Part shown: piece after piece, positions 8,152 through 16,145 of the stretch | Position numbering within the stretch: the first letter of the stretch is position 1 | Layout: each line of letters opens with the position of its first letter | Assembly: GCA_013286785.1 (NCBI GenBank) | Contig: JABDFC010000003.1 | Span: 37,570-101,569 of the forward strand | Direction of reading: 5' to 3' | DNA from: Gammaproteobacteria bacterium | GTDB taxonomy: Bacteria > Pseudomonadota > Gammaproteobacteria > UBA6186 > Azoamicaceae | Length of the DNA: 64,000 nt | Notes under the pieces: model-generated | What the model saw: the letters and a program-made list of their open reading frames with translations, nothing else | Databases searched by the model: none | What the model was told of the DNA's origin: nothing | Made by a program: the position numbers and the translations under genes

Positions 8152-9677
8152 TCAAGTGATGCTACTACCTTTTTGTAAACTGTAGCTAATTTTTTCTGCT
8201 TCTCTTGCATTAGCGAATCAAAAGCCTTTCTAAATTTTCCAACATCATCAGCTGAAGGTTTAGGATCCGTGTTTGCATAAACCTGTACCAAGACATGAGT
8301 TGCCTCACCAGGATCTCTCGGCCCAGCCTGCATCCGACGAATTTCTTGCTCTAAATTTCGAAAATATGCGTCCGAAATATCTAACCCCGTATGCTCATTT
8401 AAATAAGCTTTAATTAATCCTGAATGCGCTGATACTGGAGGACTATCTTTTACTCGAAGAAACAGCCTTTCTATGGGAAGTAAGATCATTCTTTCTTCTA
8501 AAGACCACGCAGCACCTTTACTATTATAAAAATCAGCCAATAACATCCGCTGATAATCTAAATTGTGCATAATGCTCCCCAAAATTTCTTGAGGTGCGAC
8601 GGAGAGTTCTGCCGGTTCATTTGGTAAAATATGCAAATTTAATACATTACCTGGAGGTAGAGTATTTGTTATGCCCAAATTTCCTTCATAACCGACCGCA
8701 TTAATTCCCTCTCCAATGGCAATACATTGACGAGTGGTCAAATCAATAACCAAGGCAACATTTTCTGGCTTTAAATTTAAGTGTGCATACCGTTCCATAA
8801 AGGCACGATATTTTTTTTTAAGATTTATATGCCATTCTTGAGAATCATCCAGACTTAATATTTCCTTGCCGGTAGATATTGCATGTTTTTCTAAGTCAAC
8901 TTGATCCTGCTCACTAATAGATTGTATAGTTGCCGTATTTCTAGGGTTATTAACAAATTTATGGATGCCACTTACTGCCCCAGGAGAGCAGAATAAAACT
9001 TGGACTTTAGGGCAACGTTCTTTTACCCATACAGCCGAAGGACCTGCCCCAGAAACGATTTTAGGGCAATCATCAACAACATTCCCTCGCTCATACAATA
9101 CTTCTGTATTATTAAACCCCCTAAAGGATTCTGTTCTGTTTTGTCTGGGTTTAGTGGCGCTATTAAAAACGATAGCATCTTTTGAATGCACATTAGTACT
9201 TTGTGCTCCATTCGTTGTAGATGTAACATATATTTTATCATTACTTCTGTTGATATTATTGACTGCATCAACTTCGAACACTGTAAACCCTCTTTCCTTT
9301 AGCTCCCTGATAGCTTCACCTCGAATGCTGATAACATCTTGTAAAGTTAAGTATTGATCTGTTCGTGCTTGTTGGATTGCTGGTGAACTTTCCATAGACA
9401 AAGGGGTTTCGAATGGCTTCTGACCCCATTTTGTATCATTAACAATGCTTGAATGTGCTCTTTGAGTGAAATGCTTTATCGCATATATAGTAGCGGGAGG
9501 AGTTATTTTCCCAAGCCTAGCCAGTTCGAGAACCTGATGTATAATTGAGTATTGTCCAAGATATATATCTCCATTATTAGGCTTGGCACCATATAAATAT
9601 TGATGCAATCTATATAAAGCATACAAACCTACTCCAGTGGCAAGGGTTGCTCCAATAGCTTTCTTAGGAATCGACAT
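8145..9677 (-). CDS. Hypothetical protein with N-terminal membrane anchor (510 aa)
   Basis: I do not recognise this protein. Residues about 7-27 (AIGATLATGVGLYALYRL) form a single hydrophobic segment, so it may be anchored in a membrane or exported. The rest is soluble, mixed alpha/beta in appearance. A segment near 205-235 (KIVSGAGPSAVWVKERCP, then VQVLFCSPGA) recalls a Rossmann-type glycine loop, but the match is weak and no catalytic signature follows. The C-terminal third is helical and charged. A GAAGGG ribosome site seven bases before the ATG supports the start. It lies 23 bases downstream of the 66-residue gene on the same strand, probably in one operon. The position among accessory genes makes a secreted effector possible but unproven. 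Confidence 0.7.
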   Translation of the reverse strand: MSIPKKAIGATLATGVGLYALYRLHQYLYGAKPNNGDIYLGQYSIIHQVLELARLGKITPPATIYAIKHFTQRAHSSIVNDTKWGQKPFETPLSMESSPAIQQARTDQYLTLQDVISIRGEAIRELKERGFTVFEVDAVNNINRSNDKIYVTSTTNGAQSTNVHSKDAIVFNSATKPRQNRTESFRGFNNTEVLYERGNVVDDCPKIVSGAGPSAVWVKERCPKVQVLFCSPGAVSGIHKFVNNPRNTATIQSISEQDQVDLEKHAISTGKEILSLDDSQEWHINLKKKYRAFMERYAHLNLKPENVALVIDLTTRQCIAIGEGINAVGYEGNLGITNTLPPGNVLNLHILPNEPAELSVAPQEILGSIMHNLDYQRMLLADFYNSKGAAWSLEERMILLPIERLFLRVKDSPPVSAHSGLIKAYLNEHTGLDISDAYFRNLEQEIRRMQAGPRDPGEATHVLVQVYANTDPKPSADDVGKFRKAFDSLMQEKQKKLATVYKKVVASLDQ

Positions 9678-9700
9678 AAAATTACCCTTCTATAATAGTC

Positions 9701-9901
9701 TTAATCCGGAAAATCATTACAGATATTACTTGCGTCTTTTGCAGTTTGATTCATTTCATTTCTTCTAATTTTCAAGATAATATCTTGAAGTTCATTAACA
9801 TCTTTTGGTTCTCTATTTAATCTCTTTAATGCGGCGACTATGTCGCTTTTACTTCCCAAGACTTTTCCTTCCCATTTTTGACACATTTGCTGTATATCCA
9901 C
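9701..9901 (-). CDS. Small hypothetical protein, paralogue of the gene at 7882-8151
   Basis: A 66-residue protein with a GTG start preceded by AAAGGA at a seven-base spacing. Nearly its whole length is the module shared with the protein at 7882-8151: W-x-G-x-VLGS at about 10-17, DI-xx-AL, EP, ELQ-x-I, RR-x-EM-xx-TAK. I count about 24 identities over 51 aligned positions. It is likely the first gene of an operon with the 510-residue unknown. The function is unknown; a helical DNA- or protein-binding domain would fit the size. Confidence 0.65.
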   Translation of the reverse strand: MDIQQMCQKWEGKVLGSKSDIVAALKRLNREPKDVNELQDIILKIRRNEMNQTAKDASNICNDFPD

Positions 9902-10582
9902 GTTATTTTCCTTTGAATAAGACCCTTTATGATTAATATCGGTTTCTTATTTTTATTCATTAGGAATAAAAGCTGAAATTCTCAAGGAAAACGCAAGTAA
10001 TCACAAAATAGTTAGTCGCTGGCGCTTAATTAATCATGCTACTTTTCTCTCGGTTTTTCCTTGTTAATGCTTCACGAGTTGTCTCACATTAAATCCTAAG
10101 AGAGATAAACTCGCTTCCATAGTACCTACGAAAGAGCCATCACCAGGTTCGTTAAATAAAATAACTGTTACCGTTAACCAGTTATAGGAGAAGCTGATTA
10201 TGACTATTGATATTAATAGCGCACAGCCTAATCTGTGGGTAGCAATAGATGTCGCCAAGAATACCCATGTAGTCGTTTAGCATTGTTTTTATGTGAAAGT
10301 AACCAAGCAACAAAACAAGAGTGTAAATACACATTGTGTTTTTATGAACAAACCAATTGCTTAATTGCGTGTAATTGCATCTTTATTTCTTTAGTAAAAC
10401 CCCGTTTTTATCAGATTAATTGAATAATGACATTTTTATAAATAATTAAGATGAGTGTAATTACCCTTAAATTATAGATATTTTTGAAGTAATTGTGATG
10501 TTTGTGCTAGTATTTCGTGATAAACGATGACTGTCTGTTCAGTGGTCATCAAAAACAGCAGTATCAAAAAGGTAACAGCAGT
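9902..10582. other. Intergenic region with transposase remnant
   Basis: About 680 AT-rich bases between the small-protein operon and the Ser/Thr-Pro protein gene. The only recognisable content is the 5' end of an IS110-type transposase gene at 10200-10280 together with its ribosome site. The stretch after it (10281-10500) is very AT-rich and shows no gene to me. Confidence 0.6.
10200..10280 (+). pseudogene. IS110-family transposase remnant (N-terminus only)
   Basis: Twenty-six codons, MTIDINSAQPNLWVAIDVAK then NTHVVV and a stop. The 'W-V-x-IDVAKNTHVV' opening is the first beta strand of the DEDD RuvC-like domain of IS110/IS1111 transposases and includes its first catalytic Asp. AGGAG lies upstream of the ATG. 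The homology ends abruptly at the stop; no downstream domain or matching 3' end was found, so the element is dead. Confidence 0.65.
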
Positions 10583-11662
10583 ATGTTTAGCACACCGATT
10601 GGGCCGAAGGGCAGTGAACATGAATCTGTCGATGGAAAAGAAAATGTAGAAAATCGCGACAAACGCCCTAGAAATCCTTGGCATAGATTTTCGGAACCAA
10701 AAAAAGCGGGCGCTTTATTGGTGTCAAGAGCCAAAGATGGCACCTTTAAAACAACTGATTTGTCTGCGACTAGCAGTTCTGAATTTGTTCGCCCCGTCAT
10801 TCTAGATGCGTCACCTTCAACAGATCCTGTGACACCTAAGATATGTAGGACACGACCACTCAGCGCACATACCCCAAAAGGAACCCATGTGGAATCTCAT
10901 CGTTCTATCGATTTCACAGTTGCGGATGAGCACACGCCCCAAAAGACTACTTTGTTTTTTTTCTCACCTCAACGGAGCCCAGATGCTGCCGAATTCTATC
11001 ATCGAAAGAGAATAAGTAAAGACGAATCCGTGCCACAAAAAAGATATTTGGGTTTTGATGAAGAGGATGATAAGAAAGACAGCGAAAAAGAAACATTGGA
11101 GAGTGAAGATATACCTCCTATCAAAGGTGGCCAGAGCCTTACCGTGAAGCCTTGTAAAAGAAGAAGATCTTCGTTACCCAATCAAGCCCAAGTGATGGGT
11201 GAAACTGCAAGAGAAGCGTATGCAGATTTTTTGGCAAAGAATGAGGGCAAATACGATGAAGCTGTGTTAACAATTTTACAAGATTTTCTCGAGAATTATT
11301 CCTTAGAATTTCTTCATTGTTTCGCTTTTAAGTTGTGTCCTAGAGCCATGAATCCTCAGACAAAAGAAAATCTGGGAGCAGGGCCGAAGTGGATAAACAC
11401 TCTCATGATGGTTTTAGAGGCCCTGGCAGATTACTATGCCAGGCAACCGGGCGTCACGACTCAAATTTGGCCTCAATTCAGAATGTTACCGGAGAGTGAT
11501 ATTATTGAAGAGGTAGCGTATCAAGGCTCGGTATCGCGAGGTAATAAAACCGTCACTTTTTCTCAAACGGTTAAAGCCTTAGAAGGACCCTGCAGAGAGA
11601 ATTGGCCTTCCAGTACAGATTCTTATTTGGCACAAAAAGCCGTTGATCTCATGCTGAAGTAA
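10583..11662 (+). CDS. Hypothetical protein rich in Ser/Thr-Pro motifs with a basic cluster (candidate effector)
   Basis: A 359-residue protein from the ATG at 10583, which has AAGG upstream; a GTG at 10517 in the same frame would add 22 residues. The first 200 residues are polar and apparently disordered, with seven Ser/Thr-Pro dipeptides (near residues 5, 77, 84, 97, 118, 128 and 132) and a basic run KPCKRRR ending near 195. This is unusual for a bacterial protein and resembles eukaryotic CDK/MAPK sites beside a nuclear localisation signal. The last 150 residues look folded and helical (AREAYADFLAKNEGKYDEAV and onward). I do not recognise the folded part. Its nearest neighbours are an IS110 remnant and a LuxR regulator. 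An effector role is inference only. Confidence 0.65.
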   Translation: MFSTPIGPKGSEHESVDGKENVENRDKRPRNPWHRFSEPKKAGALLVSRAKDGTFKTTDLSATSSSEFVRPVILDASPSTDPVTPKICRTRPLSAHTPKGTHVESHRSIDFTVADEHTPQKTTLFFFSPQRSPDAAEFYHRKRISKDESVPQKRYLGFDEEDDKKDSEKETLESEDIPPIKGGQSLTVKPCKRRRSSLPNQAQVMGETAREAYADFLAKNEGKYDEAVLTILQDFLENYSLEFLHCFAFKLCPRAMNPQTKENLGAGPKWINTLMMVLEALADYYARQPGVTTQIWPQFRMLPESDIIEEVAYQGSVSRGNKTVTFSQTVKALEGPCRENWPSSTDSYLAQKAVDLMLK

Positions 11663-11893
11663 AATTTCACCACTGTGAGTGAACTCAAATAGTAGTGTGG
11701 TAGTTGTTATCCAAAGAGTGTATCTGGTTTCTGGGTGTTCTTTAAATTGGGTTATGGTTTGGTTACGATTGCATTGACGGAGTTTCGGAATCGATATTTT
11801 GACAAAAAGGTTGTCTTCCTGGATCAGGAAAGATTTTAGCTTTTGCGTATGCATTAAATGATATTAGTAGGAAGAGACAGAAAATGATGATTT

Positions 11894-12745
11894 TCAATTT
11901 TTTTCCTCTTTATTGTGAGAATATGAGTCTACAGAATGATTTAGTAAGTGAGCAACAGAATACAATTTCTGCGCAAGTTCTGATTTTCTGGTGATATCGG
12001 TTTTTATTTTAAGTTTGTTAATAAAGCTTTCAATCGTTCTGGGAGAAAGACCTAAACAACCCGCGATTTCTTTTGTTGTTTTTCCCTGAACAAGATGAAA
12101 GAGACACTCTGTCTCTCTTTTAGATAGACTGGCATTCCTAAAGGTCTCGCCCAAGTGAAACTTGGTAATCTTAGTCTCATCGTAAAATGCTTGGATTTTT
12201 TCCTCAGTTTTTTCAGGTTTTGGAAAATGTTCTAAGGGATTTATATCTAATTCAATGCAAGTATTCCTGTTGATTTCCAATAGATTAGCCATCTTCTGTT
12301 TGAAATAAAAGACAAAGTGATCAAAGACGTTTTGGTAGTTTAAATAGGAATCGATGATCTGTTTGTTTTCTCTGGTAGTCCCAAAGAAGAAAAAACTGCC
12401 TTGATGTTCTGTTCGTTCATACAAAAGGAGAAAATTCCAAAGATCATTATCGTATAATATTTTTTGGTGTTTGGTGGTAGGCTGATCAGTTAATAATTTT
12501 CTATGCACACCGTTGATTGGAATAGACGACATATTATACAAATCTAAATCATTATAGAATTTTTCTTGCAAGTAAATTTGATTCCACTTCTCGTGATTGG
12601 CGATGCGCAGCATTAAACGTTGGTCGTTGAATTTGATCAATCCAAAATGTGTGATGCCAAATGCTTTGAGTAATGGTGCACCGATGGTTTCGATCATGGG
12701 GTAAATAGCTTTACTATATTGGTGAGCCGTAGATGTCGACGCCAT
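11894..12745 (-). CDS. LuxR-family transcriptional regulator
   Basis: A DNA-binding regulator of 283 residues. The C-terminal LuxR/GerE helix-turn-helix spans about 207-262 (LSKRETECLFHLVQGKTTKE, then IAGCLGLSPRTIESFINKLK). The N-terminal 200 residues look like a sensory domain in the size range of autoinducer-binding or related domains, but I do not see the conserved W-Y-D pattern of acyl-homoserine-lactone receptors. GAGGAGG upstream fixes the start. It is divergent from the gene at 13088, which it may control. Many such orphan LuxR proteins occur in the Legionella/Coxiella group. Confidence 0.85.
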   Translation of the reverse strand: MASTSTAHQYSKAIYPMIETIGAPLLKAFGITHFGLIKFNDQRLMLRIANHEKWNQIYLQEKFYNDLDLYNMSSIPINGVHRKLLTDQPTTKHQKILYDNDLWNFLLLYERTEHQGSFFFFGTTRENKQIIDSYLNYQNVFDHFVFYFKQKMANLLEINRNTCIELDINPLEHFPKPEKTEEKIQAFYDETKITKFHLGETFRNASLSKRETECLFHLVQGKTTKEIAGCLGLSPRTIESFINKLKIKTDITRKSELAQKLYSVAHLLNHSVDSYSHNKEEKN

Positions 12746-13087
12746 TCGCCCTCCTCTTCATGAAATTTTTGCTTTTCGTTTCATTATATTATTGTTATGG
12801 GGAGTAATATACCCGTAGAAAATACGTACCAGCTGCTGTCAACTGGCTGAGAATTATCAAAATAACGGTCCAAAACAATGATTAAAGGGTTATCCCTGGG
12901 CATAAAATGACCATATGCTAGTTGTCAAGATTATCTCGGGCATTCTTTTCCTAATACCATACGATTGATGGTGGGTATATCTGCGTAAGTAGAAAATACT
13001 CAAGTGTTATTCACGAATGTGTTTTGTGTTTTTCTGAGAGCATAGTAAAGCTGTGGCCAAATCATAGAATTGGGTAAGGAGATAAAG
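12746..13087. other. Divergent intergenic region between luxR-type gene and the 547-aa gene
   Basis: About 340 AT-rich bases that must hold promoters for both divergent genes. I see no clear palindromic operator and no RNA gene. A ribosome site AAGGAG at 13076-13081 precedes the ATG at 13088. Confidence 0.5.
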
Positions 13088-14731
13088 ATGAACGAAGTCT
13101 ATCAGTTGGGCGATGGTTTTAACCTCTCAGAAATGAGCCAAAAACAAGGAGCGCTTGAGTTATCAAAACCAGAAAGAAAGGGTATATTCAAGTCAAAAAA
13201 AGACACGTTTTATTGTGCTTCAATTGTAGAAGACATCAATAGTAGTGGAAGCTCGGTTCAACTTGATGGGGGAGTGACAGTCCCAATTCATGGAGTAGAT
13301 TTAACCGCAAAATTTGGTGCTGAAGCAAATAATAAAAGAGCGCATCACACTTTATATTATGTCGTACACTTCTATAAAGTGGAACAAATGAATCGATTTG
13401 AGTCTAATGTCTTCTTAACAAAAGAAAATGAAGCTCTATTGAAAAACAATGATTCAGCCTTTAATAGAAAGTTTGGCGATTCTTATGTCGGGCAAATAGC
13501 CTATGGTCGTAGATTAACAGCCATGATTAAGTTTGAAACGGACAGCGAAGAAAAGAAGAGGGAGTTATCCACAAAATTAGCCGTTGGAAAAAAAGACTTG
13601 ATTGAATTTAGTGCAGGCTGTGAGCTACATCTCTTTTTAAAAAAGGAAAAAATCAAATGTGAAATCATGTTTTCAGCTGAAGGGATTGATGTTCCTCTGC
13701 CGGGGTTGGTGACAGATTTGAGCGATGTGAGTAAGTTGATAGAAAAAGTCAATCAGGAATGTGAGAGTACAGATAAAGTGAATCATAAGGAAAGTAAAAA
13801 AGTCCATGGGTTGGCTCAGTTGTATCTCGTTAGAAAATCCTATGCGGAAGCAATCCACTCGATAGATTATGCTGACAATATGGATGAAATCACCTTACGC
13901 ACACAGCGGTATTTAACGATCATCCATGAGATTAAAGAGCGAGGGCTTCAGTTCTTATCTTTGCTCAATAGAGATGAATTCTGGGAAAAACAAGAGGAGA
14001 GAGATGAAATTTACCGTCATCTAAAATTCCTGGACAGAGTGGAATCGGAGATTAGAAATGCCTCTGTAGAAAAAGTGACCGGGGTGATAAATCGTGATAA
14101 AAACGTTATAAGTGAGGCTATCCAGTACCTTAATGGAATACGGGATGATATTAACTTGGTCCGAAAAGGCAGTTATCCCGTTTCGCAATTCAGTCCTCGA
14201 AAGAGTACTGGAGGGAGAACGGCGAAATTGGAGCTGCAGGCTCCGTCCGAAGCTCTGGATAGTCTGATGTTTCAATATCAATCTCCGGGGCATACTATTG
14301 TCGGACTACAATATATGGGCGAAAGAGAAAGCGCTTACCTGCATCGAAAGGAGTTAAAGGATATTGGGGAGGAAATGGGCGGTGGTTGTGTGGTAGTAGA
14401 TAAGCCAATGGAGACTCTCGCGGGTCGAAAGCCCTACTTGGTTGTAGAGTTTGATAAGGCTCACGATTTATCTCGCGATAAGTCAAAAATTGTTGTCTAC
14501 CAGCGGATCCATTGGGATAAGCCGGAAAAACTGGTAGATGACTTAGATGTCAGTGTTCATAGGACCAGTGGCGCTGCTACCAGTGCAGAAACGGCTGAAT
14601 CCAATGCTGGTACGCGGAAATCAGCAGAGGGTGGAGAAAGAGCCCTGTTGCCCTACTTCACCAGTCGAATGGCGCAAAAAGTTGGCGTACAACCTGAGGC
14701 CGTAAGCCGGACCTACAGTCTTAGGCAATAG
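13088..14731 (+). CDS. Hypothetical protein with possible MACPF-like N-terminal domain
   Basis: A 547-residue protein. I place the start at the ATG at 13088, six bases after a strong AAGGAG; an in-frame TTG at 13070 lies before that site. The first 220 residues resemble the MACPF pore-forming fold in pattern: an opening 'YQLGDGFNLSEM', then paired strands, then FGDSYVGQIAYGRRLTAMI at about 129-147, which recalls the 'FGD-x-Y/F-V..I..GG' segment of MACPF-like proteins. The resemblance is by eye and the diagnostic tryptophan motif is not evident. Residues about 230-370 are helical and charged, and a further mixed domain follows at about 380-480. No signal peptide is present. A host-directed toxin or effector is possible. 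Confidence 0.6.
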   Translation: MNEVYQLGDGFNLSEMSQKQGALELSKPERKGIFKSKKDTFYCASIVEDINSSGSSVQLDGGVTVPIHGVDLTAKFGAEANNKRAHHTLYYVVHFYKVEQMNRFESNVFLTKENEALLKNNDSAFNRKFGDSYVGQIAYGRRLTAMIKFETDSEEKKRELSTKLAVGKKDLIEFSAGCELHLFLKKEKIKCEIMFSAEGIDVPLPGLVTDLSDVSKLIEKVNQECESTDKVNHKESKKVHGLAQLYLVRKSYAEAIHSIDYADNMDEITLRTQRYLTIIHEIKERGLQFLSLLNRDEFWEKQEERDEIYRHLKFLDRVESEIRNASVEKVTGVINRDKNVISEAIQYLNGIRDDINLVRKGSYPVSQFSPRKSTGGRTAKLELQAPSEALDSLMFQYQSPGHTIVGLQYMGERESAYLHRKELKDIGEEMGGGCVVVDKPMETLAGRKPYLVVEFDKAHDLSRDKSKIVVYQRIHWDKPEKLVDDLDVSVHRTSGAATSAETAESNAGTRKSAEGGERALLPYFTSRMAQKVGVQPEAVSRTYSLRQ

Positions 14732-14762
14732 CATTATCGCAGCGCCTTAATAGTCGTACTCT

Positions 14763-14790
14763 CGAGGCCAGGCCTAATAAGCTGGCCTCG
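14763..14790. terminator. Hairpin between convergent genes
   Basis: A nine-base-pair stem CGAGGCCAG / CTGGCCTCG with a ten-base loop, 31 bases after the stop at 14731 and before the convergent permease gene end. No T-tract follows on either strand, so intrinsic termination is uncertain. Confidence 0.4.
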
Positions 14791-14810
14791 GTCATTTCTA
14801 CTGGTTCTCT

Positions 14811-16013
14811 CTATAAAAAATCCTGAGAGGCAAGATACAGTAAGAAGATAGCAGTGATAATATTCAGCGAGAAGAAGAAGCCGTGGCAATAAAAGGGTTT
14901 ATTTTTGATTAAACTTTTAATGTGACAAGCACGCCATATCATCAATGTGGGCAATAGGATTAACAGAATGACGCAGAGAGTCCCGGCAAATTTTAAGGTG
15001 GTAATGAAAATATTTGGGTTCAGTAATACAATGAGAAAGGGGGGGGCAAATGCTAGAATAAGGGCGTAAATGGGGACGTGGGTATCTGTTTTTTTGGTTT
15101 TCAGTTTAAATCCATCTGTCAAAAAATCTATGAACGATAAACTGACGCCCAAAAAGGAGGTCGTGATGCAAATGGAAAAAAACAAATGTAAGACGAAGCT
15201 TGCAACTGGGCCTTGAAGCTTGGTATCAATGGCTTGAGAAAACTGGCTGATCATGGGGGTTGACTGGATAATTTCAGTCAGTTCACGATGATTTAAATTA
15301 GCATGAATATCTAAAATCCAGAGAAAATAAATGACAATGGGGAAAATACTTCCGATTAAAGTAGCCCATTTCAATTGGTGGTAACTTTTTAAGTAGGTGT
15401 GTAAAGAAGGCACTATCAAAGCAAAACCAAAGGAAAGCGCAATGGGCATGATCGTCGAGACAGGATTAATGGAGTTTTCTTGAAAGTTTAAATTTTGCAA
15501 AGAGGCGTTGGGAATTAGGAAGACGAGTAGCAAGAAAAATGATGTGAATTTTAGGATCATGAATATTCTATTCGCCCAGTCAATGTGGCGAATGCCATGA
15601 TAAAATATTGCTAAGAAGAAAATCAAAAACAAGGTTGTGTTAAGCCAAATCGGAGAATGAACAGCAATTCGTTGCAATAATCCACTCACCAGATCGGAGC
15701 CTGCCATTAAGTAACTCGAAATTAATGTATACAACAGCAATAAATAGCTAAGCCAAGTGAGGGTAACCCCTGGTTTACCTAATGTCGACTTTGCGAGGGT
15801 GATCAAGTTTGCCTTTTCGGCTGAATGGGCAGTCAGCTCGACAATGTATAAGGCACTTAGCGTCATAACGAACCAAATGGAAACTAATAATCCCAGCACA
15901 ACGAACAGATTGAGCCCTGAAACCACTAACGGAAGTGCTAAGATACCCCCTCCCACAGAGGTACCGATGATCAGTAAAATACTACCGACTAAGGGATTGT
16001 AAGCCGACTTCAT
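14811..16013 (-). CDS. Aromatic amino acid permease (TyrP/Mtr family)
   Basis: A 400-residue inner membrane transporter with about eleven hydrophobic segments, of the hydroxy/aromatic amino acid permease family (TyrP, TnaB, Mtr), which import tyrosine or tryptophan by proton symport. The family-typical first segment 'GSILLIIGTSVGGGILALPL' near residues 10-29 carries the unwound G-T-x-x-G-x-GILALP substrate-site motif. The C-terminal half holds the expected remaining segments. Several paralogues of this family are common in Legionella and Coxiella, in keeping with amino acid scavenging from a host. Substrate cannot be set from sequence. Confidence 0.85.
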   Translation of the reverse strand: MKSAYNPLVGSILLIIGTSVGGGILALPLVVSGLNLFVVLGLLVSIWFVMTLSALYIVELTAHSAEKANLITLAKSTLGKPGVTLTWLSYLLLLYTLISSYLMAGSDLVSGLLQRIAVHSPIWLNTTLFLIFFLAIFYHGIRHIDWANRIFMILKFTSFFLLLVFLIPNASLQNLNFQENSINPVSTIMPIALSFGFALIVPSLHTYLKSYHQLKWATLIGSIFPIVIYFLWILDIHANLNHRELTEIIQSTPMISQFSQAIDTKLQGPVASFVLHLFFSICITTSFLGVSLSFIDFLTDGFKLKTKKTDTHVPIYALILAFAPPFLIVLLNPNIFITTLKFAGTLCVILLILLPTLMIWRACHIKSLIKNKPFYCHGFFFSLNIITAIFLLYLASQDFL

Positions 16014-16145
16014 CGTTTTATGCTCCTGGGGACAGATAAAAGGACAAGAATAATGAATAAATCTTTGAAATCATACCTTTTTATTTGTGAGTCAGGAAGC
16101 TTTTTTGAGTGGGTTGTCGCGATTTTGGGATCACCGAAAACTGGG

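Noticed and set aside
10064..10258. 64-codon minus-strand frame
   Set aside because: It is the antisense of the IS110 transposase leader and remnant.
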